The notes under the pieces are model-generated. The model searched no databases. It was not told the origin of the DNA and worked only from the letters and a program-made list of their open reading frames with translations. A program made the translations under genes and the position numbers. From CAWIVH01 sp963839475 (GTDB lineage Bacteria; Acidobacteriota; UBA6911), in the NCBI GenBank assembly GCA_963839475.1, contig CAWIVH010000015.1, positions 434,001 to 498,000 on the forward strand: a stretch of 64,000 bases of DNA. Reading direction: 5' to 3'. Below are positions 8,419-16,336 of the stretch, piece after piece (position 1 is the stretch's first letter; every line of letters starts with the position of its first letter).

Positions 8419-10074
8419 TCAGGCTTGCGCGACGGGAGATGAGGTTGCTCCCGGGCTCACTTTGTCATCAGGATGCCAATGATCAGCCGGGGGGAAGGAG
8501 AGGGTAAAAACGGTGCCCTTTCCCGGCTCCGACTTTACCGATATTTGTCCGCCATGCCGCTCGATGATTCCATAAACAACGGACAGGCCCAGTCCGACTC
8601 CCTGTCCCCCTTTTTTGGTGGTGAAAAACGGCTCGAAGACATAGGGCAGATCCTCTGCCGCAATACCGGCGCCGGTGTCCGAGACATGGATCACTAAGGC
8701 GCCGCTTCCGCTTCGCTCGACTCGCAGGGACAGGTCGCCGCCGCCGCGCATGGCTTCGGTTGCGTTGACCATCAGGGCGACGAGTGCCTGCTGGATCTGG
8801 TTTTCATCGCACCTCAGGGTTGTGTCTTCGGTCAGGTACTCCTGCTTGAAGCGCACATTCGAAATCTTAAAATGGTGCTGCATCAGCTGAACGGCTTTTT
8901 CCACAATCCCGTTCAGTTGAGCCAGCCCGAACTCTCCCACCTGCTTTTTCGAAAAGAGAAGGAGGTTTTTTACGATGTTGCCGCAACGCAGAACTTCTCG
9001 GATGATCAGGTCCAGCTCCTCGAGCGTCTGTCGCGCGGCTTCCGTTGGATTCGGTTCCTTGCGCATCCGCTTGGCGATCAGCTTCGAATAAGTAAGGATT
9101 CCTTCCAGCGGATTGTTCAATTCGTGCGCCACCGTTGCGGAGAGCTTTCCCAGCGACGCCATCTTTTCTATGTGCAGCATCCGGTCGTGGATCTGCTGCA
9201 GTTCGAGCGATTTTTCCTCCACCCTCTTCTCCAGGGTCCCGGCCCAGTTTTCATTTTCCTTTTGAGCCCGCTGCAGCGACAGCGTCATCTGGTTGAAGGA
9301 CTGTGCCAGAGCTCCGATGTCATCCTGGCCGGTGTCGGCAATCCGGTATTCCAGGTTTCCCGACGAAACCTGCCGCGTGCCCTCCATCAGCCTGCGCACG
9401 GGGCGATGGACCATCACAAAGAGGAACAGCCCCGAAGCCAGCGAAATCACCAGAATCATCCCTGAGGCATATATCAGGAATTTTTTGCGCGCCCGAGCCA
9501 TGTTGGCGTCCACTTTTTCCAGCGACATGCGGACGTCCAGGACCCCGAGAACGGTCCGTTCCGGTGGATGGGCGTGGCACTCGGCGTTGGCGCAGGCCGG
9601 TTCATTGCGGATAGGGTTGATGAGGCCTATGGTTCGGTGCCCCTCCTGTCCGATGTAGGTCCTCACGCGATTGCCCGCGGGCAGCGACTTCAACGGCTCC
9701 GCCTGGTTGTGGCAGGCGAAGCAGGCCTCCGCATGCATATCTACGGTTCTACCTTCTTCCGCTTTGTCGGTTGAAAACATGATTTCGCCGCGTTTGTTGT
9801 AAATGCGGATGCCGTCCACGCCCGGTTCCTGGCCGATCGTGGTAATGATTTGGAAGACATCCTCCCGGCGGTTCAGGAGCATGCTGTAATGCGTAGACTG
9901 CTTGATAATGTCACTGACCCGGCTGGCGGAATCGGCTATTTGCGCGCTCATCTGTTCCGTGTTGAATGAGATCACAAAATAAGAATAGAGGGCGAAAAGG
10001 GCGACCAGCAGAAGCGAGGACCCTACGATGACCCGGAAAGTTAATGTGTGAAAAAGGCGCGTCATTTTTTCCAT
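8419..10074 (-). CDS. Membrane sensor histidine kinase with periplasmic haem-c-binding motifs
   Basis: Residues 13-36 form a membrane helix. They are followed by a periplasmic sensor of about 165 residues, a second helix (about 198-222), HAMP, a coiled coil, the HisKA box (AHELNNPLEG, His317) and a C-terminal HATPase domain (N box VNATEAM, G boxes DTGAGI and GQGVGLGLS). The sensor carries a canonical haem c attachment motif CFACH (118-122) and CANAECH (161-167), a C-x4-CH spacing also known to hold haem. This suggests sensing of redox state or a small ligand at one or two covalent haems. It is encoded upstream of its response regulator with a 10 bp gap. Haem attachment is predicted, not shown. 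Confidence 0.9.
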   Translation of the reverse strand: MEKMTRLFHTLTFRVIVGSSLLLVALFALYSYFVISFNTEQMSAQIADSASRVSDIIKQSTHYSMLLNRREDVFQIITTIGQEPGVDGIRIYNKRGEIMFSTDKAEEGRTVDMHAEACFACHNQAEPLKSLPAGNRVRTYIGQEGHRTIGLINPIRNEPACANAECHAHPPERTVLGVLDVRMSLEKVDANMARARKKFLIYASGMILVISLASGLFLFVMVHRPVRRLMEGTRQVSSGNLEYRIADTGQDDIGALAQSFNQMTLSLQRAQKENENWAGTLEKRVEEKSLELQQIHDRMLHIEKMASLGKLSATVAHELNNPLEGILTYSKLIAKRMRKEPNPTEAARQTLEELDLIIREVLRCGNIVKNLLLFSKKQVGEFGLAQLNGIVEKAVQLMQHHFKISNVRFKQEYLTEDTTLRCDENQIQQALVALMVNATEAMRGGGDLSLRVERSGSGALVIHVSDTGAGIAAEDLPYVFEPFFTTKKGGQGVGLGLSVVYGIIERHGGQISVKSEPGKGTVFTLSFPPADHWHPDDKVSPGATSSPVAQA

Positions 10075-10310
10075 TTACCTTCCCGAGCGCTGAGATCCTA
10101 CCACGAGAATCGAATTCTTCGAAGAGGGGAAAAGCTGGCCCAGTCGTAGCGTCGGCCGAATGATGGGGTTCATTCCGCCCCGACGTAGCGGTCTTTGCGG
10201 CCGGGCAGGGGTTGGAAAACTGCGCGGCGACATTTTTCTGCCATAGACATCGAGGTGAAGTTCCTTTATATAAGGATCGATTCACTCCATTTATCCCAGG
10301 CGGACAATTT

Positions 10311-11771
10311 ATGAATTCCATCGATGCCAGTTCATCCGGAGCGGAAATGCCGCGCGACCGGCCGCCATTTCACCCCCTGGTTTCCTCTGGAATCATCCTA
10401 CTGCTGGGGCTGAGTATCGTGTTCCTGGTTCCGCGTCCTGCTGACATCAGCATACAAGGCTGGCGCATGACGGCTATTTTCCTTTGCACGGTGCTGGCGC
10501 TGATGTTGCGCCCGATTGCGGGCGGGGCTGCGGTGCTGATCGGTGTGGTCTCCATGGTGCTGGCCGGAGTTTTTAACATCTCGCAGGCGCTTTCCGCCTA
10601 CGGCGGCAGCACGGCCTGGCTGGTTCTTGTGGCCTTTTTGATTGCGCGGCCTTTGATCAACAGCGGGCTGGCCAGGCGCATCGCCCTCCTGTTCGTGCGG
10701 GCGATCGGCCACACTTCCCTGGGACTGGGGTATTCTCTGGTGGCGTCCGACATGGTTCTCGCGGGCATCATCCCGTCGAACGCAGCGAGGGTCGGCGGGG
10801 TGATACTTCCGATCGGGCGAAGCCTCTCGGAGATCTATCGCTCTTTCCCGGGATCGACGGCCGGCCTGCTCGGCACCTTCCTGATGGTGACGATATACCA
10901 GGGCGACGTTGTGGCCTGCGCCATGTTTTTCACCGGACAGGCCAGCAACCCGATTGGCGCGCGCCTGGCCGGACAAACGGCGAACATATCCATTAACTAT
11001 GCCAGCTGGCTGGCGGCTTCCTGCGTGCCCGCCATCGCTGCCCTCATCGCAGTGCCCTGGGTTCTCTACCGGCTTTCGCCCCCCGAAATCCGTCATACCC
11101 CGAAAGCCGCTGAAATGGCGCGCCGGGAGCTCGCGGCGATGGGCCCGCTCGGGCGCAACGAAAAGATAGTTCTCGCGGTTTTTATCCTGGTGTGCGGTCT
11201 CTGGGCCACTGCCTCCTGGCATAGAATCGAAACCGCGACGGCAGCCCTCCTCGGAGTCGGAATCCTGCTTTGTACGGGAACGCTCACATGGGGCGAGGCC
11301 ATGCGTGAACACCAGGCTTGGGACATTTTTATCTGGTACGGAGGCCTGATCCGCATGGGAGAGGCGCTCCACGAATTCGGGATTACGAGCTACTTCGCCC
11401 GGAGGGTGTCGGCACAGCTGGCCGGGTGGGAATGGCCGATCCTGGTCGTTGTCGTACTCCTGATTTATTTCTACGTCCATTATGCTTTCGCCAGCATCAC
11501 AACCCACTTTCTCTCCATGTATGCCCCGTTCCTTGCGGTTATGATCGCCGCCGGGGCCCCTGCTCCGCTCATGGCTTACGCCCTTGCCTTTGCCACCAAT
11601 CTCTCTGCTTCTCTGACGCATTATGGGACGACTCCGGCTCCGATTGTATTTGCAGCTGGGTATGTTTCTCACGGGAGGTGGTGGAGACTGGGCCTTCTGA
11701 TCTCGATCGTCAATCTGCTCGTGTGGGCAGGGGTGGGCCTGGCCTGGTGGAAAATCATCGGTCTGTGGTAG
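10311..11771 (+). CDS. DASS/SLC13-family anion:sodium symporter
   Basis: This 486-residue, very hydrophobic protein has about a dozen membrane segments and the SLC13/CitT-type plan. The first half contains STAWLVLVAFL and the helix-break region IIPSNAARVGGVI. The second half contains the SITTHFLSMYAPFL and SLTHYGTTPAPI stretches, equivalent to the conserved substrate- and sodium-binding SNT-like loops. It probably imports or exchanges dicarboxylates, tricarboxylates or sulfate across the inner membrane. ATG at 10311 is chosen over an upstream in-frame ATG because AGGCGG lies 8 nt upstream and the earlier segment is polar and cysteine-rich. It is divergent from the haem-motif sensor kinase, suggesting but not proving control by that system. 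Confidence 0.85.
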   Translation: MNSIDASSSGAEMPRDRPPFHPLVSSGIILLLGLSIVFLVPRPADISIQGWRMTAIFLCTVLALMLRPIAGGAAVLIGVVSMVLAGVFNISQALSAYGGSTAWLVLVAFLIARPLINSGLARRIALLFVRAIGHTSLGLGYSLVASDMVLAGIIPSNAARVGGVILPIGRSLSEIYRSFPGSTAGLLGTFLMVTIYQGDVVACAMFFTGQASNPIGARLAGQTANISINYASWLAASCVPAIAALIAVPWVLYRLSPPEIRHTPKAAEMARRELAAMGPLGRNEKIVLAVFILVCGLWATASWHRIETATAALLGVGILLCTGTLTWGEAMREHQAWDIFIWYGGLIRMGEALHEFGITSYFARRVSAQLAGWEWPILVVVVLLIYFYVHYAFASITTHFLSMYAPFLAVMIAAGAPAPLMAYALAFATNLSASLTHYGTTPAPIVFAAGYVSHGRWWRLGLLISIVNLLVWAGVGLAWWKIIGLW

Positions 11772-11806
11772 CAGCATTTGATAGTATTTCCGCTGGCGAC
11801 GATCCT

Positions 11807-12631
11807 ATGGAAAGCGGTAAAGGCGGAGACAGACTAAAAAAGAAACTGTTGCGTGCGACTGGGCAAGCTATCGCGGACTTCGAAATGATCCGGGCGGGCG
11901 ACCGGATCATGGTCTGCTTGAGCGGCGGCAAGGACAGTTATGCCCTGCTTTCCCTTCTGCTGGATCTCCAGCGCCGGGCGCCGGTCCGGTTTGAGCTTCT
12001 CGCCGTGAACCTGGACCAGAAACAGCCGGGCTTTCCGGAACATGTCCTCCCGGCCTATCTCCAGTCGATGGGTGTTCCGTTCCGGATCGTTCAAAAAGAC
12101 ACTTATTCTATTGTCCGGGAAAAGGTGCCTCAAGGTGACACAACCTGCTCCCTCTGCTCCCGGTTGAGGCGCGGCATTCTCTATAATGTGGCGGTTGAGG
12201 AGGGGTGTTCCCGCATCGCTCTCGGCCATCATGCCGACGACATTCTGCAGACTTTCCTGCTCAACTTGTTTTTCAACGGAAGCCTGAAAACCATGCCGCC
12301 GGTGCTGCGCAGCGAAGATGGCCGGAATACCGTCATACGGCCCATGGCCTACTGTTGGGAGGCTGATATTGCGGCTTATGCCAGGCAGCAGGAGTTCCCG
12401 GTCATTCCCTGCAATCTGTGCGGATCCCAGCCGAATCTGCAGCGCAGAAAAGCCGGCGCCCTGGTGGATGCGCTGGAGCGGGACATTCCCAACCTGCGTG
12501 ATTCCATGCTTTCAGCTTTGGGCCGGGCAGTCCCGTCCCATTTGATGGACCGGAAGCTTTTTGATTTTGCCTCCTTCAAACCGAGATCCGGCGACCTGGC
12601 CAGAGAACTGGATGAAGCCGTCGGCCTATAG
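11807..12631 (+). CDS. ttcA: tRNA 2-thiocytidine(32) synthetase TtcA-like protein
   Basis: The 274-residue product has the ATP-pyrophosphatase P-loop SGGKDS (39-44), the paired cysteines of TtcA (CSLCSRLRRG and CNLCGSQ) and GHHADDILQTFLLNLFFNG. TtcA thiolates cytidine 32 of tRNA using an iron-sulfur cluster bound by such cysteines. Length is close to the usual 270-310. The frame is open far upstream inside the transporter gene, but homology starts after ATG 11807, which lies 35 bp past the transporter stop. A strong ribosome-binding site is not obvious. It converges on the gene at 12645 with only 13 bp between stops. Confidence 0.9.
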   Translation: MESGKGGDRLKKKLLRATGQAIADFEMIRAGDRIMVCLSGGKDSYALLSLLLDLQRRAPVRFELLAVNLDQKQPGFPEHVLPAYLQSMGVPFRIVQKDTYSIVREKVPQGDTTCSLCSRLRRGILYNVAVEEGCSRIALGHHADDILQTFLLNLFFNGSLKTMPPVLRSEDGRNTVIRPMAYCWEADIAAYARQQEFPVIPCNLCGSQPNLQRRKAGALVDALERDIPNLRDSMLSALGRAVPSHLMDRKLFDFASFKPRSGDLARELDEAVGL

Positions 12632-12644
12632 GTTTGCTGTTCGC

Positions 12645-13205
12645 CTATGCTCCGGGAGCACCCGGGCGCTTCCAGGGACGGTCTACAACCAGGTCGGGAT
12701 GTTCGCTGCGGAATCTCGAAGCGATATGGCAGTCCCAGCAGACAGGCTTATGGGAATTTAAGATGTCATTCACGCTTTCCGGCTCGATGTCGGCCCACGC
12801 CACCGTTTTTCGATCCGGTCCGATCAGGGCGGGTTTATGCTCCATCCAGTCGATTTTGCCGAAAGCCTTGCCGCAGATGGCACACGATTTGTCATGGTAC
12901 CATCGCACCAGGATGGTCCGAAGCAGGCAGTCCTCGGGTGACTTTTCAATCTGCGTGATGCATTCCTGTCCGCAGTTCTCTTTTTCGGGCCAGCGCGAGC
13001 AGTCTCTCAACCGCAGATGGGCCTGGTCCTTGCTTGGGAATGCCGCCTGCATGGCATCCACCTCCACAGCTGCAGATTGGTGGTTTTCGGGGCAAGTAAT
13101 CACGCGTGTACCAGAATAACGCCGATACAGCCGGATCACGGGGATGGTAACCACGAAGAGTGCGGTGACAGCGACCAGTGCGGCAACGATTCCAAATGTG
13201 GACAT
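12645..13205 (-). CDS. Membrane-anchored cysteine-rich protein of unknown function
   Basis: Residues 4-26 are a single hydrophobic helix, followed by a soluble domain rich in cysteine. Motifs in order are CPENHQSAAVEVDA, CSRWPEKENCGQECITQI, a WY pair, CAICGKAFG, HKPALIGPD and CWDCHIASRFR near the C-terminus. The ordered cysteine and histidine pairs suggest metal or cluster binding. The single CxxCH could formally hold haem, but the neighbouring CxxC pairs argue for zinc or redox roles. I do not recognise a characterised family. It is transcribed alone, convergent with ttcA and divergent from the HAD gene, with 268 bp between the divergent starts. Confidence 0.7.
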   Translation of the reverse strand: MSTFGIVAALVAVTALFVVTIPVIRLYRRYSGTRVITCPENHQSAAVEVDAMQAAFPSKDQAHLRLRDCSRWPEKENCGQECITQIEKSPEDCLLRTILVRWYHDKSCAICGKAFGKIDWMEHKPALIGPDRKTVAWADIEPESVNDILNSHKPVCWDCHIASRFRSEHPDLVVDRPWKRPGAPGA

Positions 13206-13473
13206 CGGAAAATCCTCCTGCGAAGGTGGAGCCTGCCTTTGATTTTATGCCACCTGCGCTCGGCAATTCAAACCTTCATATCTCTTCAACCACAAATGCT
13301 CAAGGACCACAACCCAACAAGAAGCGCACCAGACTGAGTGCCTTGAATGATTCCATGGTATGTTTTTGCTTTGGTCATGCCACGGCATGTTCACGTGATT
13401 TTGGCTGCGGATTCAAGGATATTCCCTGCAGGCGGCCTGCCCGGAATTCCGATCATTCAAGGACGATATTAAA

Positions 13474-14112
13474 GTGATACGATTTTTGCTGCTGGACCTG
13501 GATAACACCCTCTATCAGCCCGATTCCGGCCTTTGGGAAGCGATTGGGCATCGCATCAACCAGTACATGATGGAGCGACTGGGATTTCACCCCGATGTGG
13601 TCAAAGAACGCCGCGATGCGTATCTTCATTTGTTTGGCACCACCTTGAATGCGCTTCGCCACTACTATCATATCAATGCCGATGATTTCCTGGCCTATGT
13701 ACACGATGTTCCCCTCGATCGCTATTTGCTCGAAAACCCGGAACTGGATTCACTCCTGGCTCGATTGCCCCAGCGCAAGGTCATATTCACCAATGCAGAC
13801 TCTCCTCACGCACTGCGCGTGCTTGACCGGCTCGGGATCCGGAGCCATTTTGAGCAGATCTTCGACATCCACGAGATGGATTTCATCTGCAAGCCTGATC
13901 CCCTCGCTTATGAAAGAGTTCTCGATTCCATTGGGGCGCGCCCGGATGAATGCGTTTTTGCCGATGATTCCCTGCAGAATCTGCTGCCGGCCAAGGTCAT
14001 GGGAATGACAACCATCCTGGTCGGCCCGGAGACGGATGCGGCCGGAGCCGACCATTGCATCGGCAACATCCTCGAGCTGGAATCCGTGTTGAATGTACCG
14101 CGACACCGCTGA
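13474..14112 (+). CDS. HAD-superfamily hydrolase, pyrimidine 5'-nucleotidase-like
   Basis: All four HAD motifs are present in 212 residues. Motif I is LLDLDNTLYQ (nucleophile and acid Asp), motif II VIFTNAD, the motif III lysine is in CKPDPLAYERVL, and motif IV is VFADDSLQNL. The DLDNTLY form of motif I and the helical cap match the SDT1-like pyrimidine nucleotidase subgroup, so dephosphorylation of a nucleotide or small phosphorylated metabolite is expected. The start is a GTG at 13474, with AAGGA 10 nt upstream. It converges with the pseudouridine synthase gene 23 bp downstream. Substrate cannot be read from the sequence. Confidence 0.85.
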   Translation: MIRFLLLDLDNTLYQPDSGLWEAIGHRINQYMMERLGFHPDVVKERRDAYLHLFGTTLNALRHYYHINADDFLAYVHDVPLDRYLLENPELDSLLARLPQRKVIFTNADSPHALRVLDRLGIRSHFEQIFDIHEMDFICKPDPLAYERVLDSIGARPDECVFADDSLQNLLPAKVMGMTTILVGPETDAAGADHCIGNILELESVLNVPRHR

Positions 14113-14135
14113 TGGATGGATCCGGCAGCGATCGG

Positions 14136-14996
14136 CTAGCGGGATGCCGGGAGGTATTTCCGGAATTCAGGGGGAGCCGGCGTCTGAAAGGCCAGGGACT
14201 TCCGTGTCCGGGGATGTACGAAGCCGAGGCAGAACGCATGGAGCCCCATCCGGCCCAACGGATCCAGGGCACTTCCATAGGATTCGTCTCCGGCGATCGG
14301 ATGCCCCAATTCTGAGAGATGAGCCCGGATCTGGTTCTTTCTCCCGGTTTCCAGCTGAACTTCCAGAGCGGTAAGGTTTGAGAATCGGCGCAGAACCCGG
14401 TAATGCGTAACCGCCCGTTTACCCGATTCCGGTTTTGCGGTGGTATGCATGCGTTTGGTGTGGTCCTCCGCCAGCCGGCTCTCGATCGTCCCCGAGTCCT
14501 TTTCCACAATGCCTTCGACGATAGCCCAATACTTTCTTTGAATGCTGTGTTTTTGAAATTGAGCCTGCAGTCCTTCCTTGATCGCCTCGGATTTGGCGAA
14601 TACAAGGAGTCCGCTGACAAACTTATCGAGGCGGTGAACGATGAAAATCTTCTCATGTCCCGCATTGAGATAGTTGCGCAGGTAGGAGTAGGCAGTGCGT
14701 TCCCGCTCGTGCAGCGTAGCCACAGTCAGCAACCCCGCGGGTTTTATGATCACCATGAGATCTTCATCCTCATGGACGATCTGAATTCCATGGAGAGGTT
14801 GAACCGAACCGCGCTTTTCTCCAACCTCGACCCTGTCACCCGGTTGGATCACGCGGCTGGCAATTTTGCAGATTTCCCCATTGAGACGCACCCTTCCCTG
14901 CTCCAGCATCTGCCTCAAGGTGCGGTTTGCCGCTCCGGGATATAGTCGCCGAAGGTTTTCCAGCAGGGAAGATTGAACGGTGATTGCCTTTTTCAA
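14136..14996 (-). CDS. RluA-family pseudouridine synthase
   Basis: The 286-residue protein has an N-terminal S4 RNA-binding domain (residues 12-70, NRTLRQMLEQGRVRLNG). The RluA catalytic domain follows, with the active aspartate in HRLDKFVSGLLVFA and the later ALEVQLETGRKNQIRAHL and GHPIAGDESYG blocks. It isomerises uridine in rRNA or tRNA; the exact site (RluC/D-like) cannot be assigned. The start is a TTG directly abutting the stop codon of the upstream gene (TAG then TTG), suggesting translational coupling with the zinc-ribbon protein at 14997. Catalytic residues are intact. Confidence 0.88.
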   Translation of the reverse strand: MKKAITVQSSLLENLRRLYPGAANRTLRQMLEQGRVRLNGEICKIASRVIQPGDRVEVGEKRGSVQPLHGIQIVHEDEDLMVIIKPAGLLTVATLHERERTAYSYLRNYLNAGHEKIFIVHRLDKFVSGLLVFAKSEAIKEGLQAQFQKHSIQRKYWAIVEGIVEKDSGTIESRLAEDHTKRMHTTAKPESGKRAVTHYRVLRRFSNLTALEVQLETGRKNQIRAHLSELGHPIAGDESYGSALDPLGRMGLHAFCLGFVHPRTRKSLAFQTPAPPEFRKYLPASR

Positions 14997-15413
14997 CTAG
15001 CTATGGTTGCAGACCAGGGTTTTGGTCGAGTCCGCAAAGCGAACTGTGATGCGGTTAGGCGGCGTAAAGGACTGAACGCAGCCCAACCCGAAGGTGGAAT
15101 GCTCAATCCAGTCGCCTTCGCCGAAGCTTCCAGCCATGCTATAGGGCTTATGGGGTTTGCCGGAGGCCTCCTGCATCACCTCATCCCAATTCTGCCTGGA
15201 TCTCTTGGAGGGTGATTTTGGAGTTTTTGCGGTCTTTTTCACCGCAGCTCTGGGGACCGGTTTGCTCGGCCTGAAGTTATGCTCTCCCTTGCAAGTGTTG
15301 CACTTTACGCGACGGGGTTTCTGCCCCTCCATTGCCTCCACGGTGTGCGCAAGCACCATTTTGCATTTGGTACAATAGGCGTCAATATCGCCGCCAACCG
15401 CAATTTTGGTCAT
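14997..15413 (-). CDS. Zinc-ribbon protein with C-terminal Tudor/SH3-like nucleic-acid domain
   Basis: This 138-residue protein starts with a two-CxxC ribbon (CTKCKMVLAHTV, then CNTCKGEHNF). A Lys/Arg/Pro-rich linker follows (residues 50-75). It ends with a small beta domain (GDWIEHSTFGLGCVQSF ... ITVRFADSTKTLV) like those found at the C-terminus of UvrD-type helicases and in CarD-like transcription proteins. A role in binding RNA polymerase, nucleic acid or the ribosome is plausible. Its stop codon abuts the TTG start of the RluA-family gene, so the two are probably co-expressed. No specific function is known to me. Confidence 0.75.
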   Translation of the reverse strand: MTKIAVGGDIDAYCTKCKMVLAHTVEAMEGQKPRRVKCNTCKGEHNFRPSKPVPRAAVKKTAKTPKSPSKRSRQNWDEVMQEASGKPHKPYSMAGSFGEGDWIEHSTFGLGCVQSFTPPNRITVRFADSTKTLVCNHS

Positions 15414-15555
15414 GGGAATTCCTCGATTATTCAGGGTCTAAAAGAACAATTTTACCATACAGCGCGCGGCATCGGAATGGAAAGTGCATAAAGCGGCTCA
15501 TAAAAACGCTTTCCGGGTGTTCAAATCCTCAAATCAGCCTGCGGAATGGGGGGAC

Positions 15556-16104
15556 CTAGGAGGTTTTCAGGCGGCTTTGGTACCAGAGAATTCCCAGGAT
15601 GGTTTTAGCATCGGAAATCTCCCCGGTTTCGATCTTCCTCAGGCAGTCTTCGATGGTATGCGGCTCTACCGTAATGTGTTCCCCTTCCTGTACTTGCCGT
15701 GGAACTGGAGACAGGTTCCGGGCGAGATAAAGGTGAATGATCTCGTTGCTGATCCCGGGGGTGGTGAAAAAGGAGAAGCCATATTCCAAACTTCCGGCCT
15801 GATAGCCTGTTTCTTCCACCAGTTCGGCCGCAATGGTTTCTGCGGGTGATTTGCCCATATCTAACTTCCCCGCAGGGAGTTCCAAGATAAATTTCTGAAG
15901 CGGGTATCGGAACTGGCGAATCAGCAAAATGCTCCCGTCCTCCAACTGCGGAACGGCGACAACTCCTCCCGGATGGATCACTACTTCGCGGATAACCTCC
16001 GCCCCCGAGGCAAGCCGGACGCGGTCCACATTCACCCGGATGATCTTGCCGCTGTAGATCTCCTGGTGTCGGATAACTTCTGTTTCAGGGTTTTTCGGTT
16101 CCAT
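15556..16104 (-). CDS. Nudix hydrolase, ADP-ribose pyrophosphatase-like
   Basis: The 182-residue length and the pattern VVAVPQLEDGSILLIRQFRYP followed by the Nudix helix match ADP-ribose diphosphatases (NudF/YqkG type). The helix reads GKLDMGKSPAETIAAELVEE. The metal-binding EEXG end is intact, but the usual Glu seven residues into the box is Lys and the Arg of REU is Ala. These two canonical partners normally form a salt bridge, so they appear to have been lost together. The enzyme likely hydrolyses ADP-ribose or a related nucleoside diphosphate. It diverges from polA, sharing a 232 bp upstream region. Confidence 0.85.
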   Translation of the reverse strand: MEPKNPETEVIRHQEIYSGKIIRVNVDRVRLASGAEVIREVVIHPGGVVAVPQLEDGSILLIRQFRYPLQKFILELPAGKLDMGKSPAETIAAELVEETGYQAGSLEYGFSFFTTPGISNEIIHLYLARNLSPVPRQVQEGEHITVEPHTIEDCLRKIETGEISDAKTILGILWYQSRLKTS

Positions 16105-16336
16105 GGGCTAAAAAAGGATAGGGGAACCGGCAGAGGGGTGCAAAGCAAATCTGCATAATTTTTTGGACAACCTGCCGATTTATCCCGCGGATGGCTGAAT
16201 TCTGCAGCAGCTCCTTCAAAAACTCGGGTGTCCAGGACTTTGCCGCAGGCTTGAACGCCCACCCGTCATGGTAGACTGTTGAACATTCCTTGAAATCGCT
16301 ATCCTGCTGCGGAATGATCCGGGGGGGTGAACTGGT

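Noticed and set aside
10160..10180. GG-N10-GC spacing resembling a sigma-54 promoter before the anion transporter
   Set aside because: Only the invariant GG and GC match; the rest departs from the consensus, so it is not reported as a promoter.
10398..11777. Long minus-strand open frame opposite the anion transporter
   Set aside because: Its translation is rich in His, Arg and Gln without hydrophobic core patterns. The plus-strand frame has clear transporter motifs and a ribosome-binding site.
16085..16262. Possible small minus-strand protein between nudix and polA (GWAFKPAAKSW region)
   Set aside because: The peptide looks protein-like, but there is no good start codon or ribosome-binding site and it overlaps the Nudix start by 20 bp.
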